64,000 bases of DNA from Pollenia angustigena. Lineage: Eukaryota > Arthropoda > Insecta > Diptera > Polleniidae. The stretch spans positions 111,997,284-112,061,283 of the forward strand of contig OV884057.1 of assembly GCA_930367215.1 (NCBI GenBank), written 5' to 3'. How positions within the stretch are numbered: the stretch's first letter is position 1; each line of letters opens with the position of its first letter. This document shows, piece by piece, positions 33,091-43,880 of the stretch. The position numbers and the translations under genes were made by a program. The notes under the pieces are model-generated. The model was not told the origin of the DNA, made no database searches, and saw nothing but the letters and a program-made list of their open reading frames with translations.

Positions 33091-35215
33091 AGGAAAATAT
33101 CTGTTGGATCCACGATACATGACGAAACGTGATTTGCAGTTCTACTATCGCTACTATAATATGACCAAAAAGCGAAAACACTTTAAAAAGATTATAATCG
33201 TTGTTCTGTGTATTTGTTTCTTTTCTTACATTTTCATTGATTTTAATTTAAAAACGAAACTGATACATTTACGAGATCGCTTTGAGTTTATTGCACGCAT
33301 TGATGCTGACTATAATATTAGCCAGGCATATTTTATTGATTTGCCCGGCTGTCGTATGCCTTACTTTCCCGTCACCGACGACAATATTATCCAATTCATG
33401 TATAAGCCGAGAAACTTTTTTTGCAAAAAAGCCTTATTGTGCACCAGTGATGTTGGTGGCGCAGTCCTCATTTTGAACATGAACAAAAAGGAAATATATG
33501 ATTCATATGGAATACAAGACTTATCAGATTTCTCTTGTAACTACACAGAAATACGGCGCATAAACGATCAACACAATCAATATTTGGAGCCAATACCATT
33601 TCAGCTGGCCTACAATAAAAATGTTTCTATTAAGGCGGGCATAGAATTCCTAACGGTCGATTGCTGGCATAAACGTAGTGAAGAAAACATTATCTACAAG
33701 GACTTTCACTTTTTTGTCACAGAAAGTATTGCTGCAAATGCAGTAACAAACGTCACTAATATAGATGAATTGGTGTCTGAAAACGATTCGAACTCATCTC
33801 CTCCTAAAACCAATAATCATACCACAGACCAGAAAGGCCAACGTCTCTCGGTTATGATTCTGGGCATGGACAGTGTATCGCATTTGAATTTCCTGAGACA
33901 AATGCGTTCAAGTGCATCATACATACACAATAAACTAAATTACATTGAATTTTGGGGCTATAATAAAGTCGGCGATAACACATACCCCAACTTAATGCCA
34001 GTTTTAACAGGCTTTGACGAAGATGAGGTGGCCATATCGTGTCTAGGTCCGCCTGTAAAAGTGTCATATAGTGTTTATGACAACTGTTCACTAATATGGA
34101 AGCGATACAAGGAAGCTGGTTACAAAACGATATACGCTGAAGATGTAGGTGCTTTAAGTCTTTTTAATTGGCGGCATTCAGGTTTCAAAAAAGCTCCTAC
34201 CGATTACTATCTGCGTCCCATACTTATCGAAATGGAACGACACATTAGCTATGAGAAGCGATTAAATGTTGCTCTCTGCATGGGTGGACGTCGAACAGCC
34301 GATGTGTTGCTTGAATATATACGTAAACTGATACCGGTAATGAAGAAAGAAGACTTTTTCGCCTTCTTTTGGACGGTTGCTATGACCCATGATCTTTTCA
34401 ATATGCCAATGTTGTTCGATGAAGATATAAAACATCTTTTAAAAAAATTTGACACAAATGGAATTCTCGATCGCACTGTTATATTTTTAATGAGCGATCA
34501 TGGAATAAGGTGGGGATCGTTCCGTAAAACGTATCAGGGTATGATGGAAGAGCGCCTGCCACTTCTTATAGCTTTGTATCCTCCGTGGTTTAAACAAAAG
34601 TATCCGGAAGCTGTAGCCAACTTAGAAACTAATGCAAAACGCTTATCAACGCCTTACGATCTTCATGCCACGATGTTAGATCTTCTCGACTTACATAAGC
34701 TAAGTGGCAAACAGTTGATGAAACGCATTGCTGAGCTAAACGATCCTGATACGAGCTTGCCACGGAGTATTAGTCTCTTTTTGCCCATTTCTAAAAGTCG
34801 TACTTGCGAAAATGCCTACATTGCGTCACACTGGTGCAGTTGTCATCAGCGCCAAGAATTACCCACCAATGACGGCAGAGTACAACGAGCTGCCCGTTAC
34901 ATTGTTAAATTAATTAACGATCGCCTGAAAGATCATCCGCAATGTCGTGTGCTGTATTTAAACTCTATAACTGATGCTACTGTAGCAGCCCCTCACCATA
35001 AAATCGTCAAAGAATTGGGTATTAGTGATTATTCAATTGATATAACATTGCGTCTGCAGACTAAGCCCGGACTTGGGCTATTCGAGTCGACAGTCAGAAT
35101 GTCAAGTTTTAGCACTGCATTGACAGGCACTATTAGTCGCATAAATCTCTACAGCAGCCAAAGTTACTGCATCGATGATTATGCCTTGAAAATGTTTTGC
35201 TATTGTCACAGATAA
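33091..35215 (+). CDS. DUF229 family membrane protein
   Basis: An uninterrupted frame with good coding character. The first in-frame ATG is at 33119, giving 698 residues, but TTTTCTAG at 33083-33090 looks like a splice acceptor, so the true start may lie in an upstream exon. After a basic N-terminus (FYYRYYNMTKKRKHFKK) a hydrophobic segment (IIIVVLCICFFSYIFIDF, about residues 25-42) predicts a type II anchor with the bulk outside the cytosol. The core has the DUF229 pattern related to the alkaline phosphatase/sulfatase fold: VMILGMDSVSHLNF near residue 245, GYNKVGDNTYPNLMPVLTG, and FLMSDHGIRWGSFR near 459 with the metal-site-like DHG. The C-terminus is Cys-rich (HWCSCHQRQE, MFCYCHR). Family function is unknown; a secreted or surface hydrolase role is only an inference. 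It is one of two clearly intact host genes here. Confidence 0.9.
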
Positions 35216-35963
35216 ATGTTAGAACTACTAATTTGTTACACACTACTTGACCCAAATTGGGTTATACTGATACAATAATCAAAAATTTTGTAGTAAATTA
35301 TTGTATTTTTTTTTTTTTTAATTTACGGAATTCGCGCAAAGCAAGACTTATTATAAAAACTTTAAATTGTACTAAAGCTTTAAATTAAGTAAATTTAAAT
35401 AAAAAAAAACAATAATACGCGCTAAAGGCCGTACTCTATAACTATAGTATAATATATATTATTCAAAGAAAACACATTATATAAATATACATTGCGACTA
35501 TTAATATTATAAAATATATGTAATCTTAACCAATATGTATTTGTTTTTCTTATATCGATGGCTTTTACTAAAGCAAAAGTGAACTCTATTTTTTTCAAAA
35601 AAGCGTTTTTTATATTCTGGTTGACATTGCTTTAACTTTTCCGGGCGATCAAGATTTGTTATATCTTTTTATTAAAAATTGAATTAAAATTGTTTATATT
35701 GTGGGACTCTACAACATACATATTTAACTTTTTACTTTGTTTTAAAATGTTTTATTTAGATTAGTAACAGTTGATTTTTATTTTTAATTATAAATTTTCT
35801 GTAATAAAAGTTTATGAGTCTGACGTAATTTATTTTGTGAATAACTCCACAAATTTGTTGACCCCATATCCTTAGTACATTCTCCGACTTCTCCTGCGGA
35901 TCATGCAATCCTGCAAAATTCTAATACTACTGGACAAGCATCACGCAACCCTCAACAAGTCAA
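35216..35963 (+). other. 3' flank of DUF229 and spacer
   Basis: AATAAA at about 35398 is the first good polyadenylation signal, about 185 bases after the stop; others follow. The rest is AT-rich with no gene until the gag fragment. Confidence 0.5.
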
Positions 35964-36070
35964 AAACTTCCATCATTTTGGGCTGATCAACCACAATTCT
36001 GGTTTATTCAAATTGAGTCACTATTCCAACTTTCGAGAATTTCTCGAGAAGAAACAAAATATTATCATGT
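35964..36070 (+). pseudogene. Ty3/gypsy-type gag fragment, part 1 of 3
   Basis: It encodes KLPSFWADQPQFWF and then IESLFQLSRISREETKYYH, the start of the gag domain common in arthropod gypsy-type elements. The frame is cut by the TIR element at 36071 and resumes at 36928. Confidence 0.7.
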
Positions 36071-36927
36071 CGGTGGGGTGTCACAAAGCCATAGGACATA
36101 AAGCCATAATGGCTTTATGTCTCAATCCAAACGGACATAAAGCCATAATTTTGATATGGCCTTAAGTCTCATATCAATTTTAGTGGAATGGGACATAAAG
36201 CCATTATGGTGTTATGTCCCATTTGATGTGTTGCGTTACAAATGCTTATATGGTATAACAAAGACCTGCTTCGCTAACTAAAGCTTCGCTGTATAGCCGG
36301 CCTTCGGCCGGGCGCAAGGATTTTCTCCTCCATGGTATAACAAACACCGGCTTCGCTTACTAAAGCTTCTCTGTATAGCCGGCCTTTTGGCGGACGCAAG
36401 AATTTTCTCCTTTATGGTATAACAAGTACCGATTTCGCTAAGTAAAGCTTCTTAAATCTGTCTTGTTTCCGAACGAAGGCCGTTTACGCAGAGAAGCTTT
36501 AGTTAGCGAAGCTGGTGTTTGTTATACCATAGAGGAGAAAATCATTGCGTCCGGCCGAAGGCCGGCTATGCAGAGAAGCACTTGTTAGCGTAGCTTTTTC
36601 GGGTTTTTTCCATATATGAACGACGTCCCCAAATTTAGGGGCTTAGTTCATTTTGGGTTTGGGGAGTTAATTCGTTGGGGACTTAGTTCATACCGCCATT
36701 TTTGACATAAAACAGGGCGACATGAAACAACAAAGCATTTTCTACATGAAATAGGGTGAAATACAATCATTATCAAAAATATGGCTTTATGTCTCATTTT
36801 ACGGAAAAAATTTATAGCGTTAAGTCCCATTATATTGAGACTTAATGGCATATGCCCTTATGTCTCAATGGAAAGGGACTTGACGTCATATGGCTTTATG
36901 TCCTATGGCTTTGTGACACCCCACCTG
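36071..36927. mobile_element. TIR element 1 in gag, carrying a minisatellite array
   Basis: The TIRs (GGTGGGGTGTCACAAAGCC onward, about 37 bp) are perfect apart from the outermost bases. Flanks TATCATGT and TGTCATGT match at 7 of 8. Subterminal sequence repeats ATAAAGCCATA and GGCTTTATGTC many times. The middle (36251-36600) is a GC-rich inverted array shared with 37350-37890. No transposase. Confidence 0.75.
36251..36600. repeat. GC-rich inverted minisatellite array, 82-bp period
   Basis: Direct units start with TGGTATAAC at 36251, 36333 and 36415, exactly 82 bp apart. Each holds GGCTTCGCTAACTAAAGCTTC (or a variant), AGCCGGCCTTCGGCCGGGCG and AAGGATTTTCTCC. After about 36460 the units run in the opposite orientation, so the array can fold back. 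Confidence 0.85.
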
Positions 36928-36996
36928 TCATGTCGTTGCTAGTTTGGATTCGTCTTATTTAAAGTTCATTGGCGATATTTTATTGGATCCACAGGC
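36928..36996 (+). pseudogene. Ty3/gypsy-type gag fragment, part 2 of 3
   Basis: It continues the frame with HVVASLDSSYLKFIGDILLD. It is bounded by the two TIR elements. Confidence 0.7.
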
Positions 36997-37005
36997 AACA
37001 AATAA

Positions 37006-38344
37006 GGCTGTAGGAAAAATCGCCCAAAGAAAAATGGCCCAAAAAAATAAATGAAACATCGCCCAAAATTCCATGTAAAATTGGGCCTGAATTCATATTA
37101 AAAGTGACCCAAAATTGTTGGGCTATTTTTCGTTACTATTGGGTGATTTTTCGTTTTTATATTATTATATGAAAAATAGCCCATTTTTTCGGGCATACTA
37201 TTTGTCTCAATCATTCATTATTACTATAAGACGAATTCCTTAATGTTATTTATAAAAATAACGGGACATATTGCAAAAAGGTGGCATGTCATAACGTCCA
37301 GTGTAATAGTGTCCGTGGACAAACTAGAAAGCATAGCTTACAAACTCGAAAGCATAGCCGGCCTATGGCCGGGCGCGAGGATTTTCTCCTCTTTGATAAA
37401 AACAAATACCGGCTTCGCTAACTAAAGCTTCTCTGCACAGCCGGCCTTCGGCCGGGGGCAAGGATTTTCTACTCTATGGTATAACAAAAACCGGCTTCGC
37501 TAACTAAAGCTTCTCTGCCCAGCCGGCCTTCGGCCAGGCGCAAGGATTTTCTCCTATATGGTATAACAAATACTGGCTTCGATAACTAAAGCTTATCTGC
37601 GAAGTCGGCCTTCGTTCGGAAACAAGGCAGATTTTAGAAGCTTTACTTAGCGAAACCGGTACTTGTTATACCATAAAGGAAAAAATCCTTGCGCCCGCCC
37701 AAAGGCTGTCTGCGCAGAGAAGCTTTAGTTAGCGAAGTCGGTCTTTGTTATATCATAGAGGAGAAGCTTTAGTTAGCGAAGCCGGATTTTGTTATACCAT
37801 AGAGTAGAAAATCCTTGCGCTATGTCAAGACGCTTTAGTAAGCGCTGCCGGTATTTGTTACAACATAGGGGAGAAAATCCTTGCGCCCAAAAGTGTTTTC
37901 GTTATATGTTTAATATATGCACCAAGAGAAAAAACAACAAAACCATTTTTAAAAAAATGTTGACCATATTATGTTTAATTTAACCAAATCATTGTCACCG
38001 ACAACCACATTATGGTAAAATAAGTTTCTTTAAAAATAGTTTTGTTGGCCGTGACCATAATACAACATGTTTTTCTCTTACATTTGTAAGTTACTAAATT
38101 TATATGAATAATAAACACTGTTTTGCAAATTGGGTAATTTTTAATTTTTTTTTTTTTTTTTTTTTGGGAAAAAATTAGTTTTTTCTTTTTGGGTCATTTT
38201 TCATTTCTATTTTGGGCTCTTTTTCGTTTCTTTTGGGCAAAATTTCATATATAAGTTTTTGGGTCATTTTTCATGTTCTTTTGGGCGATTTTTAATTTTT
38301 TTTTTTTTTTGGCCATTTTTCTTTGGGCGATATTTCCTACAGCC
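37006..38344. mobile_element. TIR element 2 in gag, 9-bp duplication AACAAATAA
   Basis: TIRs GGCTGTAGGAAAAATCGCCC and the complement of GGGCGATATTTCCTACAGCC extend about 35 bp. Flanks AACAAATAA (36997-37005 and 38345-38353) are identical over 9 bp. Subterminal DNA repeats TTGGGCGATTTTTC-type words. The interior carries the same minisatellite array as element 1 and a small AT-rich palindrome at 37920-38080. A 9-bp duplication suggests a Mutator-like mechanism, but there is no transposase to confirm it. Confidence 0.75.
37350..37890. repeat. GC-rich inverted minisatellite array, second copy
   Basis: At least three direct and four inverted units of the 82-bp family. The asymmetric centre (GGCCTTCGTTCGGAAACAAG, GAAGCTTTACTTAGCGAAA) near 37605-37655 is the reverse complement of the centre at 36440-36485, so the two arrays are inverted copies of one cassette. 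Confidence 0.85.
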
Positions 38345-38353
38345 AACAAATAA

Positions 38354-38579
38354 ATATGAAACTATAAAAAACCGCCAGATAAACAGTTTTTCAATTTCCG
38401 AAAAATCTACACTTAAAAATTTGTTTAGCGGATTGGTTATTGGAGATCAAAAGCCATCTCATTTTCTACAAACAATGAAAGCTTTAGCAGTTGGTAACGA
38501 TGTTGGCGATAATGTACTCAAGACGCTCTTCTTAGCACAACTTCCTGAACACATAAGATCAATTTTGGTTTTTTATTGA
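38354..38579 (+). pseudogene. Ty3/gypsy-type gag fragment, part 3 of 3
   Basis: It carries on with YETIKNRQINSFSISEKS, GLVIGDQKPSHFLQTM and LFLAQLPEHIRSIL, the conserved second half of the gag domain, then a stop at 38577-38579. No protease or polymerase follows. It belongs to a different element from the LTR retrotransposon just downstream. Confidence 0.75.
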
Positions 38580-38584
38580 AAATG

Positions 38585-38680
38585 TTCAAGTTTTAAGTGC
38601 ATATTTTTTAATGCATATTTTGGAGTTTTTAGTGCAAATTTTCGATTTTTAGTTCATGAAAATCTCATCCCTAGATATTT
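38585..38680. mobile_element. hAT family C, decayed terminal fragment
   Basis: TGCATATTTTTTAATGCATA words followed by TTCATGAAAATCTCATCCCT resemble the right end of element C (TGCATATTTT words, CATGAACTTCCTTGCCCT). Only the end is present. Confidence 0.5.
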
Positions 38681-38768
38681 CAATAGTTTAAGGAGATCTG
38701 ATAAAATAATTTGTTGGAAAAAAATTTTGGTTTAGGATTAAAGCGATAAATTTCTATAGTTTTGACAA

Positions 38769-38918
38769 TGTTGTATAGTTATTATGCTCAGTGTACTAAG
38801 ACTGAGCTACTTAGATATATGATACACCCTGTTATATGATTGAAGATAAAAAATGAATTTTGTAATACTTTATGATTATTAATAAAGTCGGCTTTGAACG
38901 AAACACATTAATATAATA
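38769..38918 (+). repeat. Left LTR, 150 bp
   Basis: Starts TGTTGTATAGTTATTATGC and ends ATTAATATAATA. I found no difference from the right LTR. Confidence 0.95.
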
Positions 38919-38936
38919 TGGTGTCAGATGTGAAAC
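38919..38936 (+). promoter_or_regulatory. Primer-binding site
   Basis: TGGTGTCAGATGTGAAAC directly follows the left LTR. TGGTGTCAGA would pair with a leucine-type tRNA 3' end; the exact tRNA is an inference. Confidence 0.6.
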
Positions 38937-39048
38937 TTTAAACTCACAGTCTAAATAAAGTAAAAAAGAAAAAAAAGTGTCGATAAATAAATTTAAGATA
39001 GTGTATTTTTATTTAAAAAAAAAAGTTTTACATAAAATTAAAAACAAA

Positions 39049-40170
39049 ATGTTTGAGTCCCAAACTTCGGCAATTAGTAAACTAAACCTTAAAGCAATAA
39101 ACATGGCCGTCGAATGGAAAAACTGGAAAGATCAATTTAAAATGTTTATAAGGGCAACTAATTTGGAAAAAGAACCAGATAAAAGAAAAGTGGCGTTATT
39201 ATTGCACCACATGGGAGCCGAATGTTTAATCATAGCCAATTCCTTTAATGTCGATTTGGATGAAGTCAAATACAATGATCTAATCGTCAAATTTGATGCT
39301 CATTTTGTTCCAAAGGCAAAAGGAAGATGAACATTTGGAAGCGTACGTAACGGTTTTAAGAACTTTAAGCTTATCGTGTGAATTTGGTGATTTAAGGGAG
39401 GCACTCGTGAAGGATATATTCATATGTGGCTTGTCACCTAAATACCAGCACATAAAAGAGAGACTATTAAGTGAAGGCAAAATAACATTAATCAAAGCGG
39501 TAGAAATTGCAAAAACTATAGAAGCAGCCCGGGAAAATGCATCTCAACTTTTAAACGACAGCGGCAACAACAATATGAACGTAAATATTTTAAAACAAAA
39601 ATCACGTTACAATCAACAAAAATCAATTTGTCGCAAGTGTGGACAAACACACAGAACAAAATGTCCGGCTGACAATGCAGTTTGTCATACATGTAATAAA
39701 AAAGGTCATTATGCAAAAATGTGCTTTTCCAAGCACAAACAACAAACGCATAAACAACAACCGCAACAAAATGGTGGTGTTAAGCAAAAAGTTATAAAAA
39801 ATATTTATCGTGATGAAGAAGTTACAGAAGAGATTTTTGTAGGTACACTGTCGTTTAAAAGTCAAAACAAATCAACAATACATCAAAAACTCGATATGAA
39901 ACAACAAGAAATAAAACAACAAAAATTTAAGCAACAAAAGAACCAACAAGAAGGGGAACAAGAAGATAGAAATCAACGGGAAATAAAACATCAAATGAAA
40001 CAACAAGATATTAAGCAACGGAAGAATCAAATTCAACAACAAGAAATTAGTCAACAAATTAACAAACAACAGCAGCAAATGATAACAACAGTAGTTGGTG
40101 GTAATAAAATGGGTCAACAAATTAAAGAACAGCCTACAACAAGTCAAAGAGGATGGCATGTACAGGTGAA
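39049..40170 (+). pseudogene. gag of the LTR retrotransposon, frameshifted
   Basis: The ATG at 39049 opens MFESQTSAISKLNLKAI with a Ty3-type capsid region (WKNWKDQFKMFIRAT, RKVALLLHHMG). Around 39318-39330 the frame shifts by one base and continues EDEHLEAYVTVLRTL and GLSPKYQHIKERLL. Two zinc knuckles follow (CRKCGQTHRTKC and CHTCNKKGHYAKMC, the second a perfect CX2CX4HX4C), then a long Gln/Lys-rich linker (39720-40130). Confidence 0.85.
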
Positions 40171-43153
40171 AATTAACAACAAGCAAGTAGAGTGTCAAGT
40201 GGATACTGGTGCTGATACTAACATCTTATCCAAGAAAACAGCTGATGAATTACGCCTGAGTAAAGATCTACACTCAACAAAAACAAATATATTTACTTTT
40301 AGTGGGGAGAAACTGCCGATAAATGGTAAAGCAGATATCGATTTGTTTTTTAATGGTAGGAATTATTTTAGTACATTTTATATTGTTGATTTAAATTGCA
40401 AAAATATTATTGGTTTAGAACTTTCAAAGGCAATGAATTTGATTAAAAATGTGAATAGTTTGACGTCGGATAGCTTAGTGGAAAAGTTTTCGGATACTTT
40501 TGAAGGTTTAGGCCTATTAGAAAGGAAATGTAAACTTATGTTGAAAGATGATGTAAAACCAGTTGTAGATGCACCGCGAAAAATTCCATTTTCGTTGCAC
40601 AATGCATTAAAGAGTGAATAAGACAGAATGATTAATTTAAAAGTTATTTCAAAAGTAGAAGAACCAACAGAATGGGTTAGCTCCATTGTGTTGGTGTCAA
40701 AACCAAATGGTCATATTAGGTTATGTCTCGATCCGAGAAACTTAAATAAAGCTATACTTAGACCCCATTTTCCCTTTCCAAATATCGATGATTGTAAGGC
40801 AAAGTTAAGTGGTTCAAGATTCTTTAGTACGCTTGATGCGAATAGTGGTTTTTGGATGATACCACTCGATGAAGATTCTTCTAAATTGTGCACATTCAAT
40901 ACCCCTTTTGGTCGCTATAAATTTTTACGTTTGCCTTTTGGTATCAATGCTGCGCCGGAAATCTTTCATGCGGAGATGGTAAAGCTTTTCGGTGACGTTG
41001 AGGGTTTAATCATTTATATAGATGATTTTTTAATTTTTGCAAAAACGGTAGATGAGCACAATAGAATTTTAAACACTGTACTTGAGCGAGCAAGAAATGT
41101 TGGTTTAAAGTTTAATAAATTTAAATCTAAATTTCTACTAAACGAAATAAAATTTATTGGACATGTGTTTAACGATAAGGGTGTAAAACCAGATTTAAGT
41201 AAAATTGATTCAATTTTAAAGATGCCTATACCAAAAGATGTACCAGAACTTCAACGTTTTCTGGGCATGGTAAATTATCTGGGATCATTTATTGAGAATT
41301 TATCGTCGAAAAATACGAACTTGAGACAACTTCTCAAAAAAAACATTGCATGGCACTGGAATGAAACGTTGGACAAAGAATTTAATGATTTAAAAAGGGA
41401 AATCACTAAATCGCCAGTGTTAACGTATTTTGATTCAAAAAAACAATTGACTTTAACGGTCGATGCGTCGAAGTTTGCTGTTGGTGCAGCAATACTTCAT
41501 GAAAGAAATCCTATTGCCTATGCGTCGGCTTCTTTGACTGTTGCACAAGTCAACTATGCGCAAATTGAAAAAGAGTTGTTTGCAATTTTGTTTGGATGTA
41601 CTAGATTTCATCAGTATACGTATTGAACAAAAATAAATGTAGAAACAGATCATAAACCGTTGGTGCCCATTTTTAATAAGCCCTTATATAAAATTCCTCC
41701 GAGGCTACAACGTTTTATGCTTAAGTTACAATGTTATGATTTAAATGTGGTTTTTAAACCAGGCAAATATTTATATATTGCGGATACTTTATCAAGGTGC
41801 CCTTTACGTGAAGAGGCATGTGTTGAGATTGATGAAGAATTAACGCTTCATTGCAATTTCTTAAAATCACACATGGAAATACCGTTTTCAAATGTCGATG
41901 ATATAAAAACCCATATTGAAATAGATCAAACGTCTCAGAAAATTAAAAATTATATTAAGAATGGTTGGCCAAAATCTATCAAGTTAGTAGATACGGAAAT
42001 TGTTCCATACTACAAAATTAAAGATGAACTTACAATTTTAAATGATTTAATTATAAAGGGTAATCAAATTTTAATACCAAAAAATTTACGTCATACAATA
42101 CTTAACTGTTTACACGAAAGTCATATGGGTATACAAAGATGTCAGAGCTTAGCTCGAAAAACAGTCTATTGGCCCAATATATATAATGACATTTCAAATG
42201 TCGTTTCCAACTGTGAAATATGTATGAAGTATCGAAATTCAAACTCTAAACAGGAAATGATATCTCATGAAATATATAATATACCATGGTTTAAGGTTGG
42301 ATGTGATATATTTGAATATAACAAAAAGCCATACGTAATAGTTGTCGACTACTATTCAAAGTATTTTGAAATAGATATTTTAAATAACGGTTATTCCAGC
42401 ATTAATGTAATAACTAAATTAAAATCAATATTTGCTAGACATGGCATTCCTCAAATTTTTATTTCGGACAATGGTCCCCCTTATAACTCAAAAGAGTTTT
42501 CTAAATTTTGTATTGACTGGGGCATACAACATACAACTTCCAGCCCATATCTTCCAAGATCTAATGGTCTAGCGGAGAGATCAATACAAACAGTTAAAAA
42601 AATGCTACATACATGTAGTGAAAGTGGTAATGATCCATATATGGCATTACTACATCTTAGAACAACGCCTAAAGCAAACTTACCAAGTCCTGCTGAACTT
42701 TTAATGTCGAGAAATTTGAGAACTAAATTGCCATCAGTAGCTAAAAACTTCATACCGAAGCTTATAGATGATAAAATATACAAAAAACAATTAAATAACA
42801 AAATTTTAAAATCTGCTGAAAATTACAACGTAAATACAAAAAATCGGAAAAAAATCAAACCTGGTGACAAAATAATGTTTAAGAAAAATCCAACATCTTT
42901 ATGGTTTCATGGTGAAGTAACCGAAAATTGCGAAGAGCCAAGGTCGTATATTGTTAGGGATGATGAGGGTGCACATTATAGAAGAAACGAACAACATATC
43001 TTTAATAAACCAAAACCCTTAACTAGCTCTGCAGTTGAAAATAATATCAAGGTTGAAAATGAAACTGTAAACGTTAACAGACAGAATGTAAATAGGGATT
43101 ATGTTACTAGGAGTGGTAGAAAAGTTGTACAAACAAAGAAGTTTGAATGTTAA
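40140..43153 (+). pseudogene. pol (protease, RT, RNase H, integrase) with two in-frame stops
   Basis: In order: protease VDTGADTNIL near 40200; RT with VEEPTEWVSSIVLV, LDPRNLNKAI, LPFGINAAPEIF and the YIDDFL catalytic box near 41016; RNase H with LTVDASKFAVGAA and, after a stop, VETDHKPL; the integrase HHCC finger (H-x3-H with CEICMKYR) near 42110-42230; the DDE core from VGCDIF through ISDNGPPYNSKEF to NGLAERSIQTVKK; then a basic C-terminus ending at 43153. Stops at 40619-40621 and 41624-41626 interrupt the RT start and the RNase H in the same frame. There is no envelope frame after it. Confidence 0.9.
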
Positions 43154-43341
43154 ACTTACTTTGTAACATATGGATATATTTGAATGGTTAACTTACTTTG
43201 TAACATATGGATATTTAAAATTTGTATTAAACTTTATTATAAGTAATTATATTTTATAATAATTTATCTTGTAAATTTGTACTTATAAACAAAAACATTT
43301 TCTTTTAGAATTAAGTTTATTTTATAATGAATTATCAATTT

Positions 43342-43356
43342 AAAAAAAAAGGAAGA
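43342..43356 (+). promoter_or_regulatory. Polypurine tract
   Basis: A15-type run AAAAAAAAAGGAAGA lies immediately before the right LTR, as expected for plus-strand priming. Confidence 0.85.
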
Positions 43357-43506
43357 TGTTGTATAGTTATTATGCTCAGTGTACTAAGACTGAGCTACTT
43401 AGATATATGATACACCCTGTTATATGATTGAAGATAAAAAATGAATTTTGTAATACTTTATGATTATTAATAAAGTCGGCTTTGAACGAAACACATTAAT
43501 ATAATA
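43357..43506 (+). repeat. Right LTR, 150 bp
   Basis: Identical by eye to 38769-38918 and followed by GACAA. AATAAAG near its end may serve as the polyadenylation signal. Confidence 0.95.
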
Positions 43507-43511
43507 GACAA

Positions 43512-43795
43512 CACTTGACTTATCGTGGGTGTTGGAGGAATCAGAAGCAGCCCATAATACAGAATATTTATTTTCTCAGTCCTTTTTTTGGATTTCTCTA
43601 AACATATAAAATCTTCCATTATGCCACTAGAGTCCTGATTTAGTTTACTCATCAAATTGTTTCGGTTAATTCTTTTAAAATATGTATTGTTTGTGTTACT
43701 ATCGAGAGTTTTTGTTCTGTTTTTGTACTGTATTTTAAGAATATATTGCTAGAAGGATATATATTGTATAAAACATATTTTCTATACATGTATAT
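43512..43795. other. Spacer, nothing recognised
   Basis: AT-rich spacer between transposons. Confidence 0.3.
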
Positions 43796-43880
43796 GAGGC
43801 TATGTATCAGCGCAGAAGTGGTGTAACCACAGGCTACTCATTATGAGATAATGAGGGGTTAACACTACTTTTGCACTATA

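Larger units (their letters stand above)
38769..43506 (+). mobile_element. Ty3/gypsy LTR retrotransposon (Mag-like), nearly complete but defective
   Basis: A 4738-bp element with identical 150-bp LTRs, a 5-bp duplication GACAA (38764-38768 and 43507-43511), a primer site just after the left LTR, a purine tract before the right LTR, and gag, protease, RT, RNase H and integrase in the usual order. There is no envelope gene. One frame change in gag and two in-frame stops in pol make the copy non-autonomous. Identical LTRs argue for recent insertion. Confidence 0.95.

Noticed and set aside
37350..37890. CRISPR-like array
   Set aside because: The repeats are 82-bp tandem units without unique spacers and they invert in the middle; a eukaryotic minisatellite.
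38769..43506. Endogenous retrovirus with envelope gene
   Set aside because: After integrase the sequence goes straight to the purine tract and LTR, with no envelope frame.
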